Shown: piece after piece, positions 6,342-11,685 of the stretch | How the letters are laid out: each line of letters opens with the position of its first letter | Position numbering within the stretch: position 1 is the stretch's first letter | Assembly: GCA_030636545.1 (NCBI GenBank) | Contig: DAOVWR010000032.1 | Location: forward strand, 1-11,685 | DNA: 11,685 bases | Direction of reading: 5' to 3' | From: Mycoplasmatota bacterium | GTDB lineage: Bacteria > Bacillota_I > Bacilli_A > Izemoplasmatales > Izemoplasmataceae | The notes under the pieces: generated by a model | Databases searched by the model: none | What the model was told of the DNA's origin: nothing | Seen by the model: the letters and a program-made list of their open reading frames with translations, nothing else | Position numbers and translations under genes: made by a program

Positions 6342-6821
6342 ATGAAAGTAGCTGTTTATCCTGGTAGTTTTGATCCAATCACATTTGGACATATAGATAT
6401 TGCTGTTAGAGCTTTAAAAGTATTTGATAAATTAATTATCTTAATCAATGTTCATCCTACAAAACATGCGCTTTTTAGCGCAGAAGAACGCAAAAATATG
6501 GTTGAAGTAACAATGAAAGATTATTTAGATAGATTAGAAGTAGTTGTTGCGAATGACTTAACTGTTGATGAAACAAAAAAACTTGGAGCTACTCATATGA
6601 TTCGGGGATTAAGAGCCGTTACTGATTTTGAATATGAGTTCCAGTTAACACATGCTAACCGTGTATTAGATAATGAAATTGATAGCATCTATTTTATGAC
6701 AGATAATAAGTATTCTTTCTTAAGTAGTGCTCTTGTAAAAGAAATTGGATTATTTAAAGGTGATTTAAACAAATTTGTACCATCATATGTAGTTGAAAAA
6801 ATGAAAGAAAAACTAAAATAA
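6342..6821 (+). CDS. coaD: Phosphopantetheine adenylyltransferase
   Basis: CoaD joins 4'-phosphopantetheine and ATP to make dephospho-CoA and pyrophosphate, the penultimate step of coenzyme A synthesis, as a cytoplasmic hexamer. The 159-aa protein has the family length and motifs: VYPGSFDPITFGHI, with the nucleotidyltransferase TxGH motif at residues 14-17, Lys41, the MIRGLRAVTDFEYE segment (Arg88, Arg91) and YSFLSSALVKE near residue 128, the counterpart of the usual ISSS motif. The ATG follows the rsmD TAA with no spacer; the likely ribosome binding site, GGGGA, lies inside the rsmD 3' end, so translation is coupled. Confidence 0.96.
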   Translation: MKVAVYPGSFDPITFGHIDIAVRALKVFDKLIILINVHPTKHALFSAEERKNMVEVTMKDYLDRLEVVVANDLTVDETKKLGATHMIRGLRAVTDFEYEFQLTHANRVLDNEIDSIYFMTDNKYSFLSSALVKEIGLFKGDLNKFVPSYVVEKMKEKLK

Positions 6822-6852
6822 GAAGAAAAACCTCTCTGGGTTTTCTTTTTTT
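6822..6852 (+). terminator. Terminator of rsmD-coaD
   Basis: An A-rich arm ending in AAAACC pairs with GGTTTT across a short loop, extended by AAG/CTT with a bulge, followed by a long T run. It starts right after the coaD stop. Confidence 0.8.
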
Positions 6853-6879
6853 GGTATTATGAGTATATAAGTTTTCTTT

Positions 6880-6892
6880 TATTTAGAAAAAT
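6880..6892 (+). repeat. 13-mer shared upstream of fur and feoA, copy 1
   Basis: TATTTAGAAAAAT occurs here, 24 nt before the fur start, and again at 7426-7438 before feoA. It may be a shared regulator site for the iron module, or chance in AT-rich DNA. It is not a classic Fur box. Confidence 0.4.
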
Positions 6893-6916
6893 GTTAATAT
6901 AAGGTGGGTGATATTT

Positions 6917-7399
6917 ATGGATGAAAGAGAAAAAGTCTTTTCGGAATTAAGAAAACAAAATATCCGAATTACTAGGCAAAGAAGAGCCATTATAGATGTA
7001 CTAGAAGGAAAACATTTAACTATTCAAGATGTTTATACAGAACTTAAAAAAAGAGGATTCAATAATTTAGGTACTGTTTATAATAATATTGATTTTTTAC
7101 TTGAGCATAAAATCGTAGCTCAAATTTTTATTAATGGAAAAAAGCACTATGATTTAACAATTGATGAAAAGAGTCATAGCGCAGATTCACATATTCATGT
7201 AACTTGTCGAGTAAATAATAATATTATTGAAATTAACGATAGTAAAATATTCGATCTGATAAAACATAATCCAATATTTAAGAACTTCACAATCTCTAAG
7301 TTGCAGTTAGTGGTTGAAGGAGTATGTGATCATTATGAAAAGGATACATGTCGTAAAGACGAAGCATGTTTTATAAACTCATTAAGTAGAACCAGATAA
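6917..7399 (+). CDS. Fur-family metal-responsive regulator
   Basis: Fur proteins are dimeric winged-helix repressors that sense iron, zinc, manganese or peroxide. The 160-aa product has the N-terminal pattern IRITRQRRAIIDVLEG, the LTIQDVYTELKKRG helix and the recognition region NLGTVYNNIDFLLEHKIV. It departs from the family: YNNI replaces the usual YRTL/YRNL, and the SHIHVTCRVNNNIIEI stretch keeps one cysteine (about Cys97) where CxxC is normal. Three more cysteines follow at about 137, 145 and 151 (GVCDHYEKDTCRKDEAC), so a structural zinc site may be rearranged. GTG at 6908 is in frame but overlaps the ribosome binding site AAGGTGGGTGA; ATG at 6917 is the start. It lies directly before feoAB and is the likely iron regulator of that operon. 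Confidence 0.85.
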   Translation: MDEREKVFSELRKQNIRITRQRRAIIDVLEGKHLTIQDVYTELKKRGFNNLGTVYNNIDFLLEHKIVAQIFINGKKHYDLTIDEKSHSADSHIHVTCRVNNNIIEINDSKIFDLIKHNPIFKNFTISKLQLVVEGVCDHYEKDTCRKDEACFINSLSRTR

Positions 7400-7420
7400 T
7401 TCTGGTTTTTTCTTTTTTGT
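7389..7420 (+). terminator. Terminator overlapping the 3' end of the fur-family gene
   Basis: AACCAGA (7390-7396) pairs with TCTGGTT (7401-7407), followed by a T-rich run. The stop codon TAA at 7397-7399 lies in the loop, so the hairpin is partly coding. Confidence 0.8.
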
Positions 7421-7425
7421 AAGAC

Positions 7426-7438
7426 TATTTAGAAAAAT
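7426..7438 (+). repeat. 13-mer shared upstream of fur and feoA, copy 2
   Basis: This is an exact copy of TATTTAGAAAAAT at 6880-6892. It lies just at the -35 region of the feoA promoter, a good position for a repressor site. Confidence 0.4.
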
Positions 7439-7448
7439 TACAATTTTG

Positions 7449-7478
7449 TTGATATGAGTTATAATATTAGTATATAAT
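7449..7478 (+). promoter_or_regulatory. Probable promoter of feoAB
   Basis: TTGATA (7449-7454) and TATAAT (7473-7478) are spaced by 18 nt. A second TATAAT at 7460-7465, with a weak ATTACA 17 nt upstream, is an alternative. Confidence 0.55.
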
Positions 7479-7499
7479 TCATAAGTAGGAGTGATGCAA

Positions 7500-7724
7500 A
7501 TGAATATCACTGATTTGAAAAGGGAAGACATTGCCCAAATTGTCTCGTTAAAGAACACAGATAAACGATTTATGGAACGTCTTATGGATCTGGGGATATA
7601 TGAGAGTGCAAAGGTTACTCTTCTAAACAAATTAGCGTATAGTAATCTTTATTTAATTGAAGTTGACGATATCGAAATTTGTTTAAGAAAAGAAGATGCT
7701 GTAAACATTGAGGTGAGAAAATGA
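7500..7724 (+). CDS. feoA: Ferrous iron transport protein A
   Basis: FeoA is a small cytoplasmic SH3-like protein needed for FeoB-driven Fe(II) uptake. The 74-aa product has the family length and the pattern RFMERLMDLGIYESAKVTLLNK, then YLIEVDDIEICLRKEDAVNIEV. In-frame GTG 7491 and ATG 7494 overlap the ribosome binding site AGGAG (7487-7491); ATG at 7500 has 8-nt spacing and fits the family. Its stop overlaps the feoB start (ATGA), so the two are translationally coupled. Confidence 0.9.
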   Translation: MNITDLKREDIAQIVSLKNTDKRFMERLMDLGIYESAKVTLLNKLAYSNLYLIEVDDIEICLRKEDAVNIEVRK

Positions 7725-9715
7725 TTTATTTACTTGCTGGAAACCCTAATGTTGGGAAGAGTACTTTCTTTAATTTTATGACACTTTCTCATGTACATGT
7801 TGGTAACTATAGTGGTGTAACTGTTGAAAAAAGAGTTCATCATATTAAACACTATGAAGGTGCTAACTTGGTTGATTTACCAGGGACATATAATGTTTCT
7901 CCATCTAGCGAAGATGAAGGAATAGTTACATATTCACTGTTAAATGAATCATATAGTGGGATTGTTAATATTATTGATTCAACACATTTAAGAAGAAATC
8001 TTCATTTAACTTTGCAATTGTTAGAACTAGGTGTTCCTACTTTGCTTGTTTTTAATTTGCGAGACGCTTTAAGAAGTAATGGTTACGTAATTGATATTGA
8101 TAAAATATCTAAAAGATTAAAATCAAACTCAATCTGCGTTAGTGCTAGAGAAAGAAATAATGAAGATCGAATTAATATTAGTGAAAAACTAAAGAATTTA
8201 AGAGTATATAAATCAATTGAACTTGATTATCATCCACATATAAAATGGGGATTACAAAGAATTCATGATTTATTAAGATATGACTCACTTAAAGTTAAAA
8301 AGAAATGGCTTGCTCTTCAAATACTTGAGGGTAATGAAGGAATCTACAAGTTTATCGATATTGTCAAAGAAGAAAAAATTAGAGAAGTTGTTAAAGAAGT
8401 AGAAGAAAGAATAATCAAAGATGAAGTAGCCCTATCATTAAAAGGAGCTATCTTCAATACTAGAAGAGAATTTATTAATGATGTAGTAGATGACTGCTTA
8501 ATTCAGGTAGAAGATAAAGAGCATTCAAAATATTTTAATCAAAAAATTGATAGAATATTAACTCATCCTGGCTGGGGTATTCCAATATTCTTTGCAATTA
8601 TGCTTGCTGTTTACCAAATTAGTTTTGGAAAGTTTTTAGGTGTTGGAGCATTGTTGACCACTTATTTTGAATTTATTTGGGAACAAATACTAGTCTATAA
8701 TTTAGGAATATTACTTGAGTTTTTAGGCGTCACAGGGTTTGCATATGGATTAATAATTGATGGAATAATGGCTGGAGTAGGGGGCATACTTATTTTCTTG
8801 CCACAGATTGTTGTCTTATTCTTTATGCTCGCCTTACTTGAAGGGACTGGCTATATGGCACGTGTTGCTATTGTGATGGATCGTTTCTTAAGTAAGTTTG
8901 GGTTTAATGGAAAAAGTATAGTACCAATGATTACTGGACTTGGCTGTACAGTCCCAGCAATTATGGCTACAAGAACAATTATTGATAAAAAAGAAAGAAT
9001 GTTAACGATTCTTACTATTCCTTTTATATCATGTAGTGCTCGACTACCAATCTATGTAATATTTATTAGTTTGTTCTTTGATAGGTACCGAGCAGTTATT
9101 ATGTTAGGAATCTATTTGTTAGGAATTATTGTAACTTTAGCAAGTGCGAAAATATTTAGTTTATCGTTCTTTAAGGGTGGAGGAAGTAAATTTTTACTTG
9201 AAGTGCCACCTTACAGAATGCCACAACTAAGAACAATAACTTATCAAGCATTAGAAAAAGCAAAACGGTTTATTAAAAAAGCCGGAACTTATATTTTACT
9301 AGGATCAATCATCTTATGGCTCTTAAGTAATATCGGAATATCTGGAATTAATATTAATCCAGAAGATAGTTTTTTAAGTAATATTGCGGGATTTATTTCT
9401 CCAGTCTTTATTCCCTTAGGATTTGGAGATTGGCAAGCAACAAGTAGTTTAATTAGTGGATTTTTAGCTAAAGAGGTAGTAGTATCAAGCTTAAATATTT
9501 TATATGTAGGTGATATTGCTTCAGGATTTACAACTTTATCAGCACTTACTTATATCGTGTTTGCTAGTTTGTATATTCCTTGTATTTCAACTGTAGCTAC
9601 AATAAAGAGTGAAACAGGGAGTAAGAAATGGACACTATTTAGTATGGTATACCCATTTATGGTAGCTTATTTAGTCGCTTTAATAGTTAGATTAATATTT
9701 AGTATCTTTATTTAG
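7721..9715 (+). CDS. feoB: Ferrous iron transport protein B, G-protein-coupled Fe(II) permease
   Basis: FeoB imports Fe(II) across the cytoplasmic membrane and carries its own GTPase. At 664 aa it is full length. The N-terminal G domain shows G1 GNPNVGKS (7-14), G2 Thr34 in SGVTVEK, G3 DLPGTYN (52-58), G4 NLRD (112-115) and G5 SAR (141-143). A helical linker of charged residues runs to about 275. The membrane part starts at HPGWGIPIFF and includes two Gate (nucleoside-recognition-like) domains, the hallmark GLGCTVPAIMATRTI near residues 405-420 with its conserved cysteine, and FLAKEVVVSSL in the second half. GAGGTGA within the feoA end is the ribosome binding site. No feoC follows. Confidence 0.97.
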   Translation: MIYLLAGNPNVGKSTFFNFMTLSHVHVGNYSGVTVEKRVHHIKHYEGANLVDLPGTYNVSPSSEDEGIVTYSLLNESYSGIVNIIDSTHLRRNLHLTLQLLELGVPTLLVFNLRDALRSNGYVIDIDKISKRLKSNSICVSARERNNEDRINISEKLKNLRVYKSIELDYHPHIKWGLQRIHDLLRYDSLKVKKKWLALQILEGNEGIYKFIDIVKEEKIREVVKEVEERIIKDEVALSLKGAIFNTRREFINDVVDDCLIQVEDKEHSKYFNQKIDRILTHPGWGIPIFFAIMLAVYQISFGKFLGVGALLTTYFEFIWEQILVYNLGILLEFLGVTGFAYGLIIDGIMAGVGGILIFLPQIVVLFFMLALLEGTGYMARVAIVMDRFLSKFGFNGKSIVPMITGLGCTVPAIMATRTIIDKKERMLTILTIPFISCSARLPIYVIFISLFFDRYRAVIMLGIYLLGIIVTLASAKIFSLSFFKGGGSKFLLEVPPYRMPQLRTITYQALEKAKRFIKKAGTYILLGSIILWLLSNIGISGININPEDSFLSNIAGFISPVFIPLGFGDWQATSSLISGFLAKEVVVSSLNILYVGDIASGFTTLSALTYIVFASLYIPCISTVATIKSETGSKKWTLFSMVYPFMVAYLVALIVRLIFSIFI

Positions 9716-9721
9716 ATATAC

Positions 9722-9751
9722 AAAAGCAGAAGAAATTTCTTCTGCTTTTTT
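9722..9751. terminator. Bidirectional terminator between convergent feoB and repeat-protein operon
   Basis: A perfect 14+14-nt inverted repeat (9722-9735 with 9736-9749), with A and T runs at its ends, serves feoB on the plus strand and the minus-strand operon that ends at 9763. Confidence 0.9.
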
Positions 9752-9762
9752 TGATGTCTTAC

Positions 9763-10143
9763 CTATTTGTCTGTTTCTTCATCTACCGCTTCTTTAACTT
9801 CGTTTTCAGCTTGTTTGATAAGATCTTCAAACATTTCTTTAATCTGATTATGATGTAAGAATGGTAATAATGCTTCTTTTCTAATTCCTTCTAATTCATT
9901 TTCTTCAATTGCTTTATAGATCTTTCCAACTGTTTCTTTTGAGATGAAAGGAAGTGCACTTTGTAAATCTATTCCTTTTTTCTCTTCTATTAATTTCATT
10001 ACGATTTCATCCAGTGTTTCTTTATCTAAAAATGGAAATAACAATAATAATCTTACACCTTTTACTTCTTTATTAATAACTTTGTATGCAAGTTCTCTTA
10101 AGTCCTCTTTACTTAAGAATGGCAACATAGTAACATATTTCAT
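9763..10143 (-). CDS. Protein of four tandem ~29-aa helical repeats (LPFL repeats), unknown function
   Basis: I recognise no named family. The 126-aa protein is four copies of a unit that begins with [LF]PF[LI], then S/D-K-E-x-L/V and an amphipathic helix: units start near residues 6, 35, 63 and 92, with their prolines at 8, 37, 65 and 94, a spacing of 28-29. The pattern suggests stacked two-helix repeats, as in protein-binding scaffolds. The last 16 residues are acidic. No signal peptide, membrane segment or cysteine is present. The C-terminal half of the Xre protein encoded upstream carries similar units (LWPYLNNEERLYLL, HLLSNEERIICSKQI), so the two may interact or share a ligand. AGGAGG lies before the ATG. 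It is the last gene of the operon. Confidence 0.85.
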   Translation of the reverse strand: MKYVTMLPFLSKEDLRELAYKVINKEVKGVRLLLLFPFLDKETLDEIVMKLIEEKKGIDLQSALPFISKETVGKIYKAIEENELEGIRKEALLPFLHHNQIKEMFEDLIKQAENEVKEAVDEETDK

Positions 10144-10152
10144 GTTTTCCTC

Positions 10153-10278
10153 CTAGTTTCTAATATTTTTGAATTTATTTGAAAAATAGTACAGATAATC
10201 AATTCCCAACATACACTCCTTGGCACTTAAAATTCCTCTAGTATTTCTAGTTGGTACTAATAAATTTTTATTATTCAC
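10153..10278 (-). CDS. Small basic 41-aa protein, unknown function
   Basis: This short gene lies in the gap between two minus-strand genes and is easily missed. It starts with GTG at 10278, 9 nt after AAGGAG, and reads MNNKNLLVPTRNTRGILSAK, then ECMLGIDYLYYFSNKF, ending KNIRN. The net charge is about +5; it has one cysteine and an aromatic cluster DYLYYF. The ribosome binding site overlaps the end of the Xre gene, whose TGA is 5 nt upstream of the GTG. Its own TAG is embedded in the ribosome binding site of the repeat-protein gene, with 9 nt to that ATG. This tight packing is the main evidence that it is translated. I know no family for it. Confidence 0.65.
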   Translation of the reverse strand: MNNKNLLVPTRNTRGILSAKECMLGIDYLYYFSNKFKNIRN

Positions 10279-10283
10279 AATAA

Positions 10284-10868
10284 TCAACTCCTTATATATA
10301 TTGATGTATGTAAAATATAATTGTATGTTCCATTTTTAATTTGTTTGGAACAGATGATTCTTTCTTCATTACTTAGAAGATGGTAGATGGGTGCTAAATC
10401 GTAATTCAATTTGTTTGATAGAATAACACTTAACAAATATAATCTTTCTTCATTATTCAAATATGGCCAAAGTATTTCAATTTTAATATCAATTGTATTT
10501 GCGATTATTCTATTGATGACTAATTCTCTTTCAGTAGGATCAAGTAAATAGAAGATGTTTTTTAAATCGCTATTTACACAATCACTATTCAAATATTTAT
10601 TTAAGACTGTATCTCTTGGAAGTTGGGCAAATAGTGTTTTATAGTCGCCCTCTTTAATTTCTGTATTGTCTAGTAAGTAATCAATGGTAATATCAAAGAG
10701 TGAGGTTAGACTAATCAATATTTCGATACTTGGAATACTTTTTCCGTTTTCCCATTTTGAGACTGCTTGATGGGTAACATATATTGTATCCGCAAGCTTT
10801 GCTTGTGTAAATCCCAGTAGTTTTCTGTGTTTCGTAATTTTATTTCCGATTAATTCAAGATTTAACAT
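10284..10868 (-). CDS. Xre-family DNA-binding regulator with C-terminal helical repeats
   Basis: Residues 6-65 of this 194-aa protein form a helix-turn-helix of the HTH_3 type: IGNKITKHRKLLGFTQAKLA, then THQAVSKWENGKSIPSIEIL and LFDITIDYLL. Residues 104-190 are about three helical units of 28 residues (YLLDPTERELVINRI, LWPYLNNEERLYLLSVIL, HLLSNEERIICSKQI) like those of the repeat protein at the end of the operon. The frame opens at TTG 10886, but that lies before the ribosome binding site AAAGGAGG; ATG at 10868 is the start. Self-repression through the palindrome just upstream of its promoter is likely. The repeats could sense a partner protein or ligand; this is inference. Confidence 0.85.
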   Translation of the reverse strand: MLNLELIGNKITKHRKLLGFTQAKLADTIYVTHQAVSKWENGKSIPSIEILISLTSLFDITIDYLLDNTEIKEGDYKTLFAQLPRDTVLNKYLNSDCVNSDLKNIFYLLDPTERELVINRIIANTIDIKIEILWPYLNNEERLYLLSVILSNKLNYDLAPIYHLLSNEERIICSKQIKNGTYNYILHTSIYIRS

Positions 10869-10890
10869 TTTAACCTCCTTTGACAACTTA

Positions 10891-10918
10891 ATTTTATCAT
10901 CTCAGTTAAGTAGTTCAA
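10891..10918 (-). promoter_or_regulatory. Promoter of the Xre-led operon
   Basis: Read on the minus strand, TTGAAC (10918-10913) and TAAAAT (10896-10891) are 16 nt apart. The predicted start is 15-20 nt before the Xre ATG. Confidence 0.6.
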
Positions 10919-10919
10919 G

Positions 10920-10932
10920 CAACTACTAGTTG
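10920..10932. promoter_or_regulatory. Palindromic operator candidate upstream of the Xre gene
   Basis: CAACTACTAGTTG is a perfect 6+1+6 dyad abutting the -35 box of the Xre promoter. It is nested with a second inverted repeat (AGTAGTT/AACTACT around CAAGC) that reaches into the -35 box. This is the layout expected for an Xre operator. Confidence 0.5.
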
Positions 10933-10986
10933 AATTGGATAATTTAAAAACATATCTAGTAATAAGTTTTTAAAAAGAGCGATTTA

Positions 10987-10995
10987 TGATATAAT
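10987..10995 (+). promoter_or_regulatory. Extended -10 promoter of the LtaS-like gene
   Basis: TGATATAAT fits the TGnTATAAT pattern, with only an AT-rich -35 region. The start would be near 11002, about 20 nt before the ATG. Confidence 0.5.
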
Positions 10996-11022
10996 TATTT
11001 GAGACTAACTGGAGTGATTAAG

Positions 11023-11685
11023 ATGGTAAAAAGAAGATACAAAAACTTCTTATATGTATTAGGATATTTATTAATATTAAGAATGGTACTAATGGTTACT
11101 ACTGACATTAGTGTTTTTGATTTTGGAATAGTATTTGATCTTGTTTTGATGATGTTTTGGATTGGTGCATTTGGCTTTTTTATGAAAAAAGTAATTATCC
11201 AAAAAGTTTATTATATTCTCATTATTTTGGGAGCTACAATCTTTATTATCGGCGATAGTGTTTATTATGATTATTTCGGTGTAATAAGCTCACTAAGCAG
11301 TTTTGAAGGTATTAAGTGGCTCAGAGAAGGTACGACACTGGAATACAGTATTCAAATACCTCTAGTTGCTTATTTAATAACGCCACTCTTAATTGGCGTT
11401 ATCTGTTTAATTGTTAGGAATAAAGAAAGAGATATCTTCAAGCTAAAAGATTTTAGTGTGATATCATTAGTGTTTTTAATTCAAGTAATTTTATTTATAG
11501 TATGGGGAAGTTACAATTTTGATACGAGAATTGAATATTACCGCAGTGATGCATATTTATTTGAAACGATGTATGATCGTTCCTCATTTAGTGAGAAGTA
11601 TGGCTATTATAATTATCATATGTTAGATTTTGCGAGGATTAGAACGGCGCCAGATCATAATGAGTTATATGCTGAGGTTGATGCA
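11023..11685 (+). CDS. LtaS-like lipoteichoic acid synthase/sulfatase-family enzyme, N-terminal part
   Basis: The gene is open to the end of the window (221 codons seen), so the protein is partial. The visible part has five hydrophobic segments (about residues 8-26, 33-52, 61-79, 110-131 and 146-163), then begins an extracellular region. IIGDSVYYDYFGVISSLSSF after helix 3 and SEKYGYYNYHMLDF near residue 195 resemble the matching places in LtaS, where five helices carry an external alkaline-phosphatase-superfamily domain that polymerises glycerol phosphate from phosphatidylglycerol. The catalytic domain lies outside the window, so the exact role (LtaS, primase or another phosphatidyl-transfer enzyme) is open. 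GGAG at 11011-11014 supports the ATG. If correct, the cell has lipoteichoic acid or a similar polymer. Confidence 0.75.
   Translation, partial: MVKRRYKNFLYVLGYLLILRMVLMVTTDISVFDFGIVFDLVLMMFWIGAFGFFMKKVIIQKVYYILIILGATIFIIGDSVYYDYFGVISSLSSFEGIKWLREGTTLEYSIQIPLVAYLITPLLIGVICLIVRNKERDIFKLKDFSVISLVFLIQVILFIVWGSYNFDTRIEYYRSDAYLFETMYDRSSFSEKYGYYNYHMLDFARIRTAPDHNELYAEVDA

Noticed and set aside
7382..7630. Minus-strand open frame across the fur-feoA gap
   Set aside because: It overlaps the feoA coding region and the fur terminator and has no protein-like signature.
9944..10156. Plus-strand open frame opposite the repeat-protein gene
   Set aside because: It is an antisense shadow (runs of Asn and Ser from reverse-complemented Leu/Glu codons); the minus-strand gene has the ribosome binding site and repeats.
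1..11685. CRISPR array, insertion sequence, prophage or attachment site
   Set aside because: No regularly spaced direct repeats, transposase, integrase or terminal inverted repeats were seen on either strand.

Overview
The window is AT-rich chromosomal DNA from a low-GC Gram-positive bacterium. It shows strong AGGAGG-type ribosome binding sites, consensus TTGACA/TATAAT promoters and short hairpin terminators with T tracts. Tryptophan is TGG and TGA is used as a stop (feoA, the Xre gene), so the code is the standard bacterial one, not the Mycoplasma code. The gene content (Bacillus-like infC-rpmI-rplT, ylbH/rsmD-coaD, feoAB, a YwaF-family protein, an LtaS-like enzyme) fits Bacillota. The very AT-rich style and the lysine-rich tail on L20 suggest a lineage near the wall-less branch (Haloplasma, Turicibacter, Erysipelotrichia or Izemoplasma/Acholeplasma relatives); that placement is inference.

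Layout. 1-1504: the IF3-L35-L20 translation operon, with infC probably starting at ATT and L20 carrying an extra C-terminal Rho-N/SAP-like module. 1505-1875: no intact gene; a possible decayed membrane-protein gene or unknown transcript ending at a strong terminator. 1888-2100: a standalone structured RNA of about 175 nt with a perfect promoter and an 18-bp closing helix, the best non-coding feature here. 2119-3639: a two-gene membrane-protein operon (YwaF/TMEM164 family, then DUF308/HdeD-like). 3721-4620: a divergent pair, a single-domain rhodanese and a MarR-family regulator whose early cysteine lines up with the sensing cysteine of OhrR. 4655-5775: an M42 metallopeptidase in its own unit. 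5796-6852: rsmD-coaD, abutting. 6880-9749: a Fur-family regulator followed by feoA-feoB for ferrous iron uptake, with a shared 13-mer upstream of fur and feoA. 9763-10932, minus strand: a tightly coupled three-gene operon made of an Xre regulator, a hidden 41-aa basic protein and a protein of four tandem ~29-aa helical repeats that resemble the C-terminal half of the regulator. 10987-11685: the start of an LtaS-like lipoteichoic acid synthase/sulfatase-family enzyme, cut by the window end.

How the genes work together. Most of the window is conserved housekeeping. The accessory interest lies in (i) the structured RNA, which may be the raiA motif or 6S RNA or something unassigned, (ii) the Xre/41-aa/repeat-protein cassette, which looks like a small self-contained regulatory system with no function I can name, (iii) the MarR-rhodanese pair as a possible thiol or sulfur stress switch, and (iv) the Fur-FeoAB iron module whose Fur protein departs from the usual metal-site pattern.
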